Shown one piece after another: positions 25,248 to 36,236 of a stretch of DNA of 64,000 nt. The notes under the pieces are model-generated. The model made no database searches. It saw nothing but the letters and a program-made list of their open reading frames with translations, and had not been told where the DNA came from. How positions within the stretch are numbered: the stretch's first letter is position 1; each line of letters starts with the position of its first letter. Where the stretch lies: positions 53,173,579-53,237,578 of the forward strand of contig CM055313.2 of NCBI GenBank assembly GCA_029255685.2, read 5' to 3'. The DNA comes from Silene conica (taxonomy: Eukaryota > Streptophyta > Magnoliopsida > Caryophyllales > Caryophyllaceae). A program made the translations under genes and the position numbers.

Positions 25248-26536
25248 TGTTGGGAACTAGGTTCCTGATTTTATACTCAAATCTAATGTGAGTTTTGTTT
25301 CTTTAAGTTTAGGTTATAAAACTTAATAAGATCTTATGCATGCATGATGATATCATAAGATGTGATTGTCCTTACATTGGTTTTAGAAGGTTTATACTCA
25401 ATAATCACCTATTACTTGAGTCTTCAAACAACCGAAATACCCTAAAACGATCTAACAAAAATCGTCTCCAAAAGATACGTATCAAGGACCCGATCTCAAA
25501 CTAACACCAATTTTGTTACTAGAAAATTAGTATTAGTATATTAGAATTAATAATAATATTACTCTATAATATTATTAATATAGAAATAATTTACTTATCT
25601 TAGAAAACTATTTTACTAAGAGGAGATGAGAATGATAGTTGTAGTATTAATGTGTTAGTAGAGAAAATAATGAAGCATTCATCAACTAACAAAAACTAGC
25701 ATGAATGGTGTGTATATATTGAGCAACATAGGCTTGTTACACAAGCCATATGGCCGGCCTACATGCATGCCCAAGGCCAATGCATGGCCTCTTACACAAT
25801 GCAAAAGAAACAAAGATGCCTTACATGTTTCTTACACACTTACACACCTATTCATAGGTTTTGTAAGGCTTCGTGTAAAACATACACAATCACTACATAC
25901 TACCACATACACGGCTGAAATGGGTCTAATATGGACCCATTTTATCTTTGTCAACTGTGTTAATTTGTAACATGTCACACATGTCCCATAACACATGATC
26001 CAATTTGTTAATTGTGCAATTTTAACTATTAAAATTCATAATTTACAAATTTATTACATTTAAATAATTGTACTAATAATTTCGAAATTATTATTGCACA
26101 AAAATGTAATGTCATAATTTAATTAAAACTCTTTGTAATTTTATGATCAACCGTGTTCATTCTCAATTTAATCGTTTCTCAAACGAATAAATAAAAACCG
26201 AGTAATAAAACGATTTTATTACTTTGACTATTATTATTATAATCACATTATAAAATATTCGTCATATAAAATTATTATCAAATTTCCATTTATTAATTAA
26301 TTCGTATCCAATACAATATTAATTAATTTATTCCATTGAGACGGAATTCCCTAAAGATATGACCTTAAGGGATCAACTGATCACCACCATCATATGACGA
26401 TAATGTCAAACTCTAGATAGCCAATCATTATCGGTAATGTTGATCAGTTGAGTTTAAAAGAGTAACACTCCCAGTTTTGTTTCATTCAGATTTTAATTAT
26501 GTCAACACACTATTGGCGAGGACACTTCCTCCAACA
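25248..26536 (-). repeat. 5' LTR of gag-only element 1
   Basis: 1289 bp, starting TGTTGG on the minus strand at 26536. Pair of 17307-18599. The open frame at 25701-25970 mirrors the one in the other LTR and is not a gene. Confidence 0.9.
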
Positions 26537-27027
26537 ACTACCCTATAAATAGGGCACATGGTTCTTCTTGTTTTAATAATCGAATTATCAAGTATTCAAT
26601 AAAAATTACAAATTTTCTTTTTAAGGTATTCTTAAAGAAATCTCAAGGACTTATCGAGTGTTGATCCGAACCGTTAATATTTGTCGCATTTCAAGTATTA
26701 GCACGAATTACAAACTATAGGTCTAGGGAGTAATTCACCATTGGGTGTCCTATAGGTCTAGGACAAACAAATATCCTTCTACCTTGGGGATTCACCTCAA
26801 GACCGTCACAACTACAAAAACAACCACAATAATCACCACCACCGACGGACCACCATCACATCGACATCACCACCGCCGTTCATCTCATCATCCATCGTTC
26901 ATTATTTCAAGATTGTTTCAATTCCGTTCTTTATTTGCCTATTTTACTAATTCATTCAAGATTGTTTTCAAGATTCCCAAGAAAGCTTCCGCGGACGATT
27001 TCTTTGCTTAAGAATTCGTATCATCAG

Positions 27028-27045
27028 TGGTTTCAGAGCTTCGGC
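27028..27045 (+). promoter_or_regulatory. Primer binding site of the Ty3/gypsy element
   Basis: TGGTTTCAGAGC lies four bases after the end of the 5' LTR (27023). It differs by one base from the common methionine-tRNA site TGGTATCAGAGC, so it is either a variant or mutated. Confidence 0.6.
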
Positions 27046-27075
27046 TCTTGATTTTCTTTATCTTCAAGACGATCC

Positions 27076-27813
27076 ATGGAGGGAGTTGCTATGGAGGGCG
27101 TAAAGTTCAAGGTGGAGACCGAGATTAGGGTTCCAAGGCCAATTTCAAGAAACCTAATGCTACGTAACCTACAAGTTCAAACCGACTCAATCACAATCGA
27201 TCAAAGAAACCAAATCTTCCATACTAAGTGCCAAGTGAAAGACAAGTGGTGTAGTATGATTATCGATAGGGGTAGTTGTGCAAACATTGCTTCCGAGGAG
27301 ATGGTGTCCAAACTTGATCTAACCACTACCACACATCAAAACCCATACTTATTGCATTGGTTAGATGATGGGAGTGTTATAAGAGTAACGAGACAGGTTA
27401 GGGTGGGAATCACCATGGGATCATATCAAGACAGCATAGTATGCGATGTAATACCTATGGAGGCATGTCATATCCTATTGGGTCGACCTTAGCTGTTCGA
27501 TAGAGATGTTTTGCATCGAGGAAGGACCAACGAGTATGAGCTAATGAATAAGGGTAAGAAGATCATTCTAAAACCAATGACTCCACAAGCTGTACGAGAT
27601 ATGAATACCGAGAGAAGCAAAATGCATAGTCTTCCTGTGAGTACGAAGGAAAGGAGAAAAGGACGAGCCATAAAGGGAGACAAAAGGATGGATGCATTAG
27701 GAGGATTAGGAAGGGAAAAGGAGCACCCATTAGTTTTAGTTCCACGGGCTGCACTTTCTATTCAGGCCGTTGATAGGAGCGACCAGATCAAGGAGTTACA
27801 TGTGGGGACTTAA
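27076..27813 (+). pseudogene. Ty3/gypsy protease-region fragment
   Basis: The frame 27076-27489 carries a retroviral-type aspartyl protease fold: a strand with CSMIIDRGSCANIAS, where the usual active-site D-(S/T/G)-G triad has an Arg in the second place, then the later strands ending in CHILLGRP. A TAG at 27490-27492 interrupts the frame where gypsy elements usually have Trp. Reading resumes for about 100 codons with a linker typical of gypsy polyproteins (GKKIILKPMTPQAVRDM) and ends at 27813. There is no Gag upstream and no RT downstream, so this cannot make a working enzyme set. It is a relic in an element that depends on others. Confidence 0.8.
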
Positions 27814-28508
27814 GCGAGGGGTGATAGGCTGAAACGAGGGCTATTAGGTCCGAGCCATTCCAAATTCAAACGAGCCAAACCACTATCAAAGAAGAGAACA
27901 TACAAATCTTTCTCAAAATCATACATAGATAGATTCCTGTGTGGGGTAAAGAATTATGGTAAGGGGTATACTTTGGTTAAAAATGAGGGTTGTATACAGA
28001 GGTTCGTTGAACACAGGAAGTCCAAACCGTTGGAGTCCGGAGAGTCGGTGAGGGCTGAGCTAACCCAATAGGACGAGGAGGTAGAGGAGGAAGTAGTGGC
28101 GGATGTAAGCATGGAAAGGAGTATGGTTAGCACGGTAGTGCTAGGGGGGAGCTTAGAAGTGCGTGAACCACGGGCAGCAACTAATTTCAAAAAGATGAGT
28201 GGGTTGTTGCGGGAATCAAGCTTAGCACGAACCAATGAGCATGAGAAGACGGAGGTACTAGGCGCGAAGGGTAGTCATATACGGCTAGGGTTAGGACTTG
28301 GTGGTTTGCTAAAGGAGGTGAGGTGCGAACCTAAGTAGGAGGGTACCATGGTGGTGTCGTGGGAATGTGCTAAGAGGCGCGGCCACGGAAATTTTTCCTT
28401 AACGAATCAATCTTTGTTCTTTTATGCAGGATATATGACCTGGGATCAAAGGTTCTTGAATTCTAAACATCAAGAATTGAGGTCAATTCTCTTTAAAGGA
28501 GGAGGGGA

Positions 28509-29584
28509 TGATCCGAATATGGATAGGGCATTAGTTCGTTACTATAATCAAAGATCGTTAAGGCAATTTATGTTAGCCATTTTATCATTAATTATCTTGT
28601 GGCTAGTATATTGCCTAGTAAATATTCATTGGGCTTTACGACCATGGATTAATAAGGTTATATCAAGAAGCAAATCAAGGCAAAGGGAAACAAGGCCTTG
28701 GTGGACGGCCCACCAAGATGACGGAGGGGCCGTGGGCCGCGTGTGGCTCGGTCACCACGCAAGGAATGCCCGGCCATCTCGCATGATGGCTCGGCCATCT
28801 TGGCTTTCGTATAGGCATTGGAGTATTCTTAATTTCTTTGTTATATTTATTAGTAGTTATTTTATTAAAGTTGATAGGGAGTTAGTTCGTTTGTTATAAG
28901 TTATTTACAAGGTAGTTATTATCTTGTTAGATTGTTATCCTAGGGTTAATAGGGTTTGTTAGTTAATTCTTTTTAATTCCTAGGATAGAGTTTATTTAAT
29001 AAGGATTATTTTAATCCATTAGATTTAGTTTAGGACTTCTAATCTCATTAGGGTTTCGAGATTAGGAGGCGTGTGGATTGTTTATGTTGGACGTGTGACT
29101 ACCCTATAAATAGGGCACATGGTTCTTCTTGTTTTAATAATCCAATTATTAAGTATTCAATAAAAATTACAAGTTTTCTTTTTAAGGTATTCTTAAATAA
29201 ATCTCAAGGACTCATCGAGTGTTGACCCGAATCGTTAATATTTGTCGCGTTTCAAGTATTAGCACGAATTACAAACTATAGGTCTAGGGAGTAATTCACC
29301 ATTGGGTGTCCTATAGGTCTAGGGCAAACAAATATCCTTCTACCTTGGGGATTCACCTCAAGACCGTCACAACTACAAAAACAACCACAATAATCACCAC
29401 CACCGACGGACCACCATCACATCGACATCACCACTGCCGTTCATCTCATCATCCATCGTTCATTATTTCAAGATTGTTTCAATTTCGTTCTTTATTTGCC
29501 TATTTTACTAATTCATTCAAGATTGTTTTCAAGATTTCCAAGAAAGCTTCCGCGGACGATTTCTTTGCTCAAGAATTCGTATCA
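28509..29584 (+). repeat. 3' LTR of the Ty3/gypsy element
   Basis: 1076 bp, uninterrupted. It gives the empty-site sequence for both insertions in the 5' LTR. A TATA-like 'ctataaatagggc' (29103-29115) is followed by a leader-like segment. The open frames at 28348-28899 and 29306-29674 are readings across this LTR and not genes. Confidence 0.9.
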
Positions 29585-29672
29585 CAAATAGAGTTGATCA
29601 AAATGCGATCTTGGGCAAATAGGCGGTCACAGGGATGGCACACGTATTTTGGGGCCCTTAGAAAAGTAGAAT

Positions 29673-30950
29673 AGAGGATTTGAGATGAATTAGCTCACAT
29701 AAACTGTACTTTTTTCAAAATGTATTGTCATTATCCACTAAGTTGGCGGCCTGATCCGTGGATCTGATTGGTACAAGGGCTCACGAGTAACTCTACTCTC
29801 AAAATGTTAAACATACGACACATGTTTGATTAACCTAAATCCGAGATATGTGCTGACCTCTCGAGTAAAGATTTACCTTCCTTGTACTTCTGGCTATTTT
29901 CATGGGCAGTCTCCTGAAACAAGATACTACATACCAGTAAACTAACAACTAACAATTTTTCCAAGTACAAACATACTTATATGAGACTAACTCATTAACA
30001 CTTAATATAATAACTGAATGATACCCAAACGTAAATATACCCAAATTGATAAGAACTAAACCGGTAGACTTGAATTATAAATATTAATTTTCCCGTAAAA
30101 GCACTCGTATTTTAGGTATATTTTTCATTAATTTTTATTCTTAATACTTGTATTATAGATTAGTATATTCAAATTGAAAAATATAAGGTATGATTAACCT
30201 AATTTATTGATCTTTAGCTCAAGAAAATTAAGACTCGAAACACAACAAAACTGATATTGACCCAATTCGAACTGCACCCGGCTCAAAATAGCTCAAAACA
30301 ATTAAATTGACTAACCGAAATAGAGCCGATCAAAATCGAACAGAAACCAAAACTAAAGTCATCCCGATTTAAATCGAATTAATTTAACCCGATCCGAAAA
30401 GGAACTGAATGACATATTTACTAGACCTAAGCGTCGGCACAATTCTTGTTTAAAACAAAAATATTTCCAGTGGGTTAGACCCTTGGGTATCACTGTTTAC
30501 TATTTCTAAAAGGGTGTTATTATTTAGCATCAACACGTTATTTCGAATTGTCGATAATATTTAATCAACTTCTAATTTTGTCATTTTATATTTTTCATTT
30601 AACTTCTCTCCAACCTCTATTTATACGCAACCAATAATCGAATTAAGTAATCAGACATCTCCTATATACCAAAAGATTAACACAACTAAAAAATTCCCGC
30701 CGAACTTATTCCGCCTAAATAATATGCCTACTAAAGAAAGTGGTCCCACCATTATGTCATCAATGACTCAAATATAATCCTCTTTTGATTATCAATTGGT
30801 CTCCCTTGTGACGAAGAGTATCCGTCATAAGGGAGAGACGGGTCTAATTGATATCGTTGTCAGAATAAATGGGTAAATGGGTTTGATTAATGATTTATTG
30901 TGATGTAACCATTCAGTCACTAAAAAACAAAAAGTCAATAAGCTGTCAAA
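29673..30950. other. Intergenic, no gene seen
   Basis: AT-rich sequence with no convincing exon, RNA gene or transposon end. Confidence 0.4.
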
Positions 30951-30990
<40 letters not shown>

Positions 30991-31187
30991 CCCTTCCCAT
31001 GAGACCCCCCATTCCCCATATCACATTTCCCTTCACATTTCCATACATACTCTTCCCACACCCCCCCTCTCTCTCAGCTTTTCATATATTTTTTTAAAAA
31101 CTGTCACTCACACCTTGATATTCTCATCATTTAATCTGTCCAATTTCCCCAAAAAATTTCAACCGACGGCATTGTTCATTCACACAA
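30951..31187 (+). promoter_or_regulatory. TC microsatellite and leader upstream of a possible short gene
   Basis: A run of about 18 TC units (30951-30987) is followed by a CT/AC-rich stretch and then the ATG at 31188. Pyrimidine-rich tracts like this are common in plant 5' leaders. The two open frames read across the microsatellite on either strand are artefacts. Confidence 0.4.
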
Positions 31188-31242
31188 ATGGGTAAAAAAG
31201 CTATGACAAAGAGGACACCACCATTGAAGAAGGTTTTAGAAG
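31188..31242 (+). CDS. Possible first exon of a small basic protein
   Basis: ATG at 31188 opens a short basic frame, MGKKAMTKRTPPLKKVLE, which ends at an ideal donor GAAG|GTATGT. A second possible exon start 'ATGGCGACGAAGAGGCTGAG' lies near 31579-31598 before another GTGTAAGT. A possible last exon is at 33490-33643. The exon chain between them is not solved, so this is a candidate gene only. It is lysine-rich, which would suit a nuclear protein. Confidence 0.3.
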
Positions 31243-32183
31243 GTATGTAAATTTCGACGCTTTCGGTTATAATTTTCTTAAAATGGTGACAAAAATGTTA
31301 ATTTTGTTTTTTTGTAAGTTTGGGGAAAATCGTAAATTTGTGACTTTGTCAAAATCGTGACAAATGATCATAGTTATTTTTAGAATGTGCCTGAGATTTT
31401 GGTTTAGAAAATCATAGAACTCATTTCCCTGATTTATGATTTTTTCCCCTAATTTTAGAAAATCATAGGATTTTAGGGTTTTTTTCTTTGATTTTGTTGT
31501 TAGTGACAGTCTATAATCATCTGTTAAAACTTCCCTTGATTTTTGTTCTGATAAATGGTCACATTTATGCATGAACCAATGGCGACGAAGAGGCTGAGGT
31601 GTAAGTAAAAAGAATTCAAGCTGAGGAGGCTGTCATTGCAAAGGGAAAATGTGACCGTTGTTTGTCTTCCCTGCTCCCGGACGACATTCCTACTAGTCTT
31701 ATTTCTTATATTGTTTGAAGATTAATTCTGCAAATGTTTCATTTCTGTCTTGTAATGTCACTATTTTGTTGATATTCTGGTGGTGACATTTTATCTCACT
31801 AAATTGGTCTGATTGCCTAAACTATAACCCTTATGTAGTGAGATTTTATCTTTCTGGTGGTGACATTTTTGAAAGTTGAAATATGTGACCACGTGAACAT
31901 TTGCAGTAACAGTCAAATTTAGAGTCACATGGTCACATTTCGTATTAGTAAGAATGACATATATTCCTCCTCAAAATGTCACCAATTTATTGACCAATTC
32001 TGCAAATGCTTTCTTTCGGTATTGCAATGTGACCATTTTGTTTATATTCAATTAGGCTTGTAACACCCCGACCCAAACCCAGGACCGAAAATGTTAGCCA
32101 CGGTAGCTCGCCAGGCTGTGTACATGGCCCACAGATCAACACGGGTCCTTTCCAGCACATTCTGTCCTCACTCATGCACATCT

Positions 32184-32243
32184 CGGGAACCTTCCCAGGA
32201 GGTCACCTAGCATAAGACTATTCCCAGCCAGGCACGCTTAACA
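32184..32243 (-). repeat. 5S rRNA-derived segment in the left TRIM LTR
   Basis: On the minus strand it reads 'ttaagcgtgcctggctggga' then 'gtgacctcctgggaagg', matching 5S rRNA with several changes. It is part of an LTR and not a 5S gene. Confidence 0.8.
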
Positions 32244-32660
32244 AAGGGGTTCTTTTGCATGGATAACTAGAAAAGAAAGTGCACTTTGTTGATATGAGTA
32301 GTACTTTAATCCCTTTAAGCACTAGCTTGTCATTTAAGCTTACCAATGGACCTCTTGAAGGGGTTACCCCATCCAAATAATTTATTCGGTTTAGTGGAGT
32401 ATTACACACCCCCACTTGAAGAACGAAACGTCCTCGTTGCGCTTGGCAGCATGCAACCGCAGTTGAGCCAAACCTAGAATCCTCCCCCGCTAGGTTGGTG
32501 ATCTAGGTACTCCTGACCACATGCTCACTAGACAGACGCAGGGTTGCTCTGATACCATTTGTAACACCCCGGTCTAAACATAGGACCGGAAATGTTAGCC
32601 AAGTAGCTCGTCATGCTGTGTTCATGGCTCATAGATCAACACGAGTCCTTTCTAGCATGT

Positions 32661-32720
32661 CCCGGGAACCTTCCTAGGAGGTCACCCATCCTAAGACTAC
32701 TCCCAACCAAGCACGCTTAA
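32661..32720 (-). repeat. 5S rRNA-derived segment in the right TRIM LTR
   Basis: On the minus strand it reads 'ttaagcgtgcttggttggga' then 'taggatgggtgacctcct', closer to 5S rRNA than the left copy. It includes the region of the internal RNA polymerase III promoter (C-box side). Confidence 0.85.
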
Positions 32721-33489
32721 TAGTGGGGTTCTTTTGCATGGATAACCAGAAAAGAAAGTGTACTTTGTTGATATGAGTAATACTTTCAATCTCTTTAAGC
32801 ACTAGTCGTTTAAGGTTACCAACGGATCTCTTCAATGGGTTACCCCACCAGAATAACTTATTCGGTTCAGTGGAGTATTACAAGCCTAACATATACATCT
32901 TATTAGTGACATTCTATATCTCTAGTGGTGACATTCCTGAAAGTGGAAATGTGTGACCTCTTAAGCATTTGCAGTAGTAGTCACAAATTTGAGTAACATG
33001 GTCACATTTTGTATTAGTAATGATGACATACATTCTTCCTCAAAATGTCACCACTTTATTGATTAATTTTGCAAATGTTTTCTTTTTGTCTTACAATGTG
33101 ACCATTTGTTTATATTCAATTAGCCCAATATATACGTCTTATATAGTGACATTTTACCTCTGGTGCTGACATGTCTCAAAGTGGAAATATGTGACCACTT
33201 AAACATTTGCAGTAGCAGTCAATTAGCCTAACATATACACCTTATAACATTTTATCTCTATGGCGGTGACATTTCTAAAGGTGGAAATATGTGACCACTT
33301 ATTCATTAAAGTTGATATTTAACAATGTTCGTGGTTTTCTTTACCGACATGTGTACTGAAATGATACATGACAAAAAAGGAACCAACAGTTGGTGTCATG
33401 TTTGCATTGACAAATGGCAGGATAAATGGAAGTAGTTAGAGCATTAGATGAGATTTGTGTCACGCTGCAGGTAGATGACGGAGCTTCAG

Positions 33490-33643
33490 GTGCATAGAGC
33501 ACATATGTAAGGATCAGTCGGGCAAAGACTTATGGGCTGAGATACACCCGTCTTCGTGACCGTCCAGTAGGAGGTCCGGTCTATGATACTGCCCAAGATG
33601 CCTCCCCCGCAGGCCGTCCACCCAAAGCAAAGAATAAGAAGTG
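33490..33643 (+). CDS. Possible terminal exon ending GRPPKAKNKK
   Basis: A plus-strand frame reads TYGLRYTRLRDRPVGGPVYD, then a segment ending SPAGRPPKAKNKK and a TGA at 33641-33643. The composition and basic end look like the C-terminus of a nuclear protein. Upstream the frame meets a stop before any clear acceptor, so the exon start is not fixed. It might belong with the exon at 31188, on the same strand. Confidence 0.3.
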
Positions 33644-33919
33644 AGGGAGGTTGAGTCAGATTATTGTTTTGTTGTCGGTTGTGAAAATGAAGACTTTGAT
33701 ATTGGTGGTTTTTTAACTGGGTGTAGTGTTTGTGACAATTTACAGTCCCTAATGGTGTTAGGGATTGTCAATGACCTTATTTGATAACGGGCGTATTTTG
33801 GTAAACAATATGTGGCATGTCCACCTTGAAGGATTCACGAACCTTATTAATCATAGTAATATATGATAATTAACTTGTTAACTAAATGACCTAGTGCATG
33901 CAAAAACAAAAGAAAATAT

Positions 33920-34175
33920 CACTAGTAGAAAAATAGCTATTTGCGGCGCCAAAAAAGTGGCCATTTGCGACGTTTTTGGTGTAGCAGCAAATAAGGGGGC
34001 CGCAAATAGAAAAAGCTATTTGTGGCGGAAAAAAACGCCTCAAATAAAGAAGCTATTTGTGGCGTTTTTATAAAAACCGCCTCAAATAGGCGTTCTTTTA
34101 AAAAAAGCGCCGCAAATAGCTTCTCTATTTGAGGCGTTTTTTTTGTCAAAAACGCCGCAAATAGTAAAAAAAAAA
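33920..34175. mobile_element. CACTA-type terminus with subterminal inverted repeats
   Basis: Sequence starts CACTAGTAGAAAAATAGC and is followed by many copies of 'ctatttgcggcg' or 'ctatttgaggcg' in both orientations. This is how the end of a CACTA (En/Spm) element looks. A partner terminus (reverse complement, ending TAGTG) was not found in the window, so only one end is called. The ferroportin remnant lies just inside it. Confidence 0.55.
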
Positions 34176-34803
34176 AACAAAAGTTTTTTTTTTGGTTAAA
34201 AAAATGAAATGATGCAAAGAAATTATTTAAATATAATAACTCTCAAATATATTTTTCCACAAGAGAATCTTACATGATTTTTGTAATTATTCTAAATAAC
34301 AGATACAAAAACTTTAGTAACAATTAACCCCATGTTTCAAGCAAGCCTCAACTATAAGTACTAAAAATAGAAGGCACTAAATAGTTTATGTTCTAACTTG
34401 CAAAAGGATTGCCAAGTGGGATTTTGATGACTACTCAGGTGCATTTCTTGAGGGCCAGAAGTTACCAGTTTGACCGCCCCTGTCATTTGGTTCAGGAGGC
34501 GATATTCTCAGGTTTCTAATCTTGTATTCATAGTTGAGGCACAGGTAGTCGACGTTGTGCTTCTGTTAGAATCCGGTACTGATAAAGGATGCTGTTTGAA
34601 CCATCCTCGAGAAGCAGTAGAATTAGACTATTGGCCATAACCAATTTCACTTTACTAATTTGGTGAGCGATTACCGTAACTTTGCTGGTTTTGAGGGCGA
34701 TTACGGTAAGGCTCGGACACAGTCTGCATACTATCCTACAGTTACAACAACTAGTACTAGGCTGCCTTCCAATCCACTTATGCCAGGCTGCCTTCCCATC
34801 CAC

Positions 34804-36075
34804 TCATTGATTCGTTCTCTTTAATATTACAAAAGAGAAGAGTTTCTTCTGGTCATCAGTGGGATTCACCAGCCATAGGCAGAAGACGTATGCTACTGCG
34901 ACCACAAATAGGAGAGACAACACAGCCAAATATCCAAAAAGAGAAACATCATTTGCAATTATTGCTACCCCCAACATGACAAACTCTGCCAAACTGGCAA
35001 CGGAAACCTCCATTGTCCCGATAAGATTAGCTCTCGATGACGGGATTCCTGTTTGAAGAATCTGCAGCCCAATCACATCATATGACATGTGTCCCAGTCT
35101 TGACAATACCTGAAAATTGAATCACGAAAGCAGTTTACAAAGCCATTGCACCAGTAAAGACTGGAGTGTCCAAAACTCCCAATAACTTGTTAGCCCTGTA
35201 ATTAAATATCAAATATATAGGACTTGAGTTGGTCTCACATGTGATGTCAGACCGCTCATACAAGACTTACTGCTAGAGTATAAAGGACAAATGTACCGTA
35301 AACTTGATTCGCAGTCAGTTACCAAGCTGTATTTCAGTCGATTCAAATTTTAAGGTCGATAAGGTTGACAATGAATTCTCACAATTAGGGAAAGAAAGAA
35401 TAGGATAGGCGTCTGCTGAGAAAGCTGACCACTCCAGTAAACACCTACAGCAAGTGCAAGAAGTGATGCCTGGAAAATCAATCCAGCGGCCCTGGCCTGA
35501 AACAAAGATAAAAAGTCAATATTGAAATTGACGAAAATAAACAAGAAAAATATTCGTTTCATCCCAATTGATTGTCCACATTTGACTTGGATGATGAGTC
35601 ATGCTCTACTTTGAAGTTTAAATTCTCCTTTAATAAAGTAGACACAAAATTTCTCAAGTTTGATTTTTCAAAACAACTATATTGACATTATCATATCCAA
35701 AAAGAAACTACATTAAAACATCTCGGTTAAAGCTGATCTCATTTGATCGCCAAAGTCAAATGAGGACAATAATATCTTGGATAGAGGCTTGGACGGAGCA
35801 ACTGAGAGAAGTAGAGAGACCTTTAAAATGCCAAGTCGTCTGACTAGTTCAACAGATATAAATGTTGCTGCAACACCCATGAAAGCACATAATCCACTAA
35901 ATGCGCCGATGATGGAAGGACTAAGACTTGTCATACAGACACAGTAGCCAGACAAAATTTAGACACGTAAAAAGATTTTATTTTCGCCAGATGAGCCCAT
36001 GAAGCAGCATCTTTAACAGGCAGCTCTATGTTCTCTTTTCTACAGCTAATGCTATAGTCCAACAACCATAAATTA
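34804..36075 (-). pseudogene. Ferroportin IREG3/SLC40-type transporter, C-terminal remnant
   Basis: Exons on the minus strand: 34804-35109 (last; begins [11 protein letters not shown], ends at a stop), 35383-35496 (38 codons, [12 protein letters not shown]...), 35821 to about 35936 ([20 protein letters not shown]), each with GT-AG borders. A worn piece at about 35940-36075 resembles the preceding exon (KENIELPV, AASWAHL) but breaks by stop or frameshift. The order matches the last third of the plant chloroplast/mitochondrial ferroportin-like exporters (solute carrier 40 member 3), a multi-pass metal transporter. The first two thirds are missing; the copia remnant begins at 36237. Either a 5'-truncated gene or a fragment carried by the CACTA element that starts at 33920. 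Confidence 0.75.
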
Positions 36076-36236
36076 ACGGTAGTATTTCCACCACTAATCC
36101 CACCAACCATAACTAAGATAATGCCTTAAGCATAAGCACGACTCTAAAACTGAAACAATTATACGACACTACAAGCAGTATACGCTACTTACATCAACAT
36201 TAACACAACATAGCAACAATCACATTACCATTTTGG

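Larger units (their letters stand above)
17307..26536 (-). mobile_element. Gag-only Ty1/copia-related LTR retrotransposon (TR-GAG type), element 1
   Basis: A 9230-bp element lies in the gypsy 5' LTR with the target repeat ACTAC at 17302-17306 and 26537-26541. The LTRs are 17307-18599 (3' LTR) and 25248-26536 (5' LTR), with ends TGTTGG...CCAACA. On the minus strand the primer site TGGTATCAGAGC sits next to the 5' LTR at about 25234-25245, complementary to a methionine-tRNA 3' end. The only coding region is gag (21749-22760). About 3.1 kb from gag to the 3' LTR and about 2.5 kb from the 5' LTR to gag are non-coding. No protease, integrase or RT motif is present, so it would need proteins from another element to move. 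Confidence 0.9.
14531..29584 (+). mobile_element. Non-autonomous Ty3/gypsy element with a nested 5' LTR
   Basis: The ends are TGATCCGAATATGG and GAATTCGTATCA, and the 5-bp duplication CAAAT flanks it (14526-14530 and 29585-29589). The 3' LTR is 28509-29584 (1076 bp). The 5' LTR spans 14531-27023 but holds two later insertions, 14795-16971 and 17307-26536. Removing them with their target repeats gives 1076 bp, equal to the 3' LTR. A primer site TGGTTTCAGAGC follows at 27028, and the purine tract AAAGGAGGAGGGGA precedes 28509. Only a protease-region fragment is inside; RT, RNase H and integrase are absent. Confidence 0.9.
14415..29672 (+). pseudogene. Unknown host exon split by the 15-kb Ty3 insertion
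   Basis: The two flanks of the gypsy element (14415-14530 and 29590-29672) join in one frame when the element and one copy of its target repeat are removed. The left part encodes QPSSASLPPIWESWL, a TAG stop at 14466-14468, then GPEIVYLLKQHKPTF. The right part continues ELIKMRSWANRRSQGW and ends at a stop near 29672. This mix does not look like random reading of AT-rich DNA, so I infer the last exon of a host gene, now broken by the insertion and by the internal stop. The protein was not recognised. Confidence 0.45.
32059..32882 (-). mobile_element. Cassandra-type TRIM with 5S rRNA-like LTRs
   Basis: An 824-bp miniature retrotransposon. LTRs are 32059-32406 (348 bp) and 32560-32882 (323 bp), both TGTAACACCCC...GAGTATTACA. 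The 153-bp interior has the primer site TGGTATCAGAGCAACCC on the minus strand next to the right LTR, and a purine tract next to the left LTR. Flanks are AGGCT and AGCCT, a 5-bp duplication with one change. Each LTR contains, in reverse, sequence matching the middle and 3' part of 5S rRNA ('ggatgggtgacctcct', 'taagcgtgcttgg'). This combination defines Cassandra elements. No protein is encoded. Confidence 0.92.
31727..33305. repeat. Degenerate tandem repeat, unit about 235-245 bp, split by a TRIM
   Basis: Units contain 'ggtggtgacattt', 'aaatatgtgaccac', 'catttgcagtag' and end 'tttatattcaattag'. One near-complete unit runs about 31843-32053 plus 32883-32887, the next 32888-33123, then shorter ones to 33305. 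The Cassandra-type element at 32059-32882 sits between two units. Confidence 0.75.

Noticed and set aside
30825-31195. Frames on both strands over the TC microsatellite (78 and 101 codons).
   Set aside because: They read a simple repeat as Arg-Glu or Ser-Leu runs.
31987-32415. Two minus-strand frames of about 65 codons.
   Set aside because: They lie in the LTR of the Cassandra-type TRIM, which encodes no protein.
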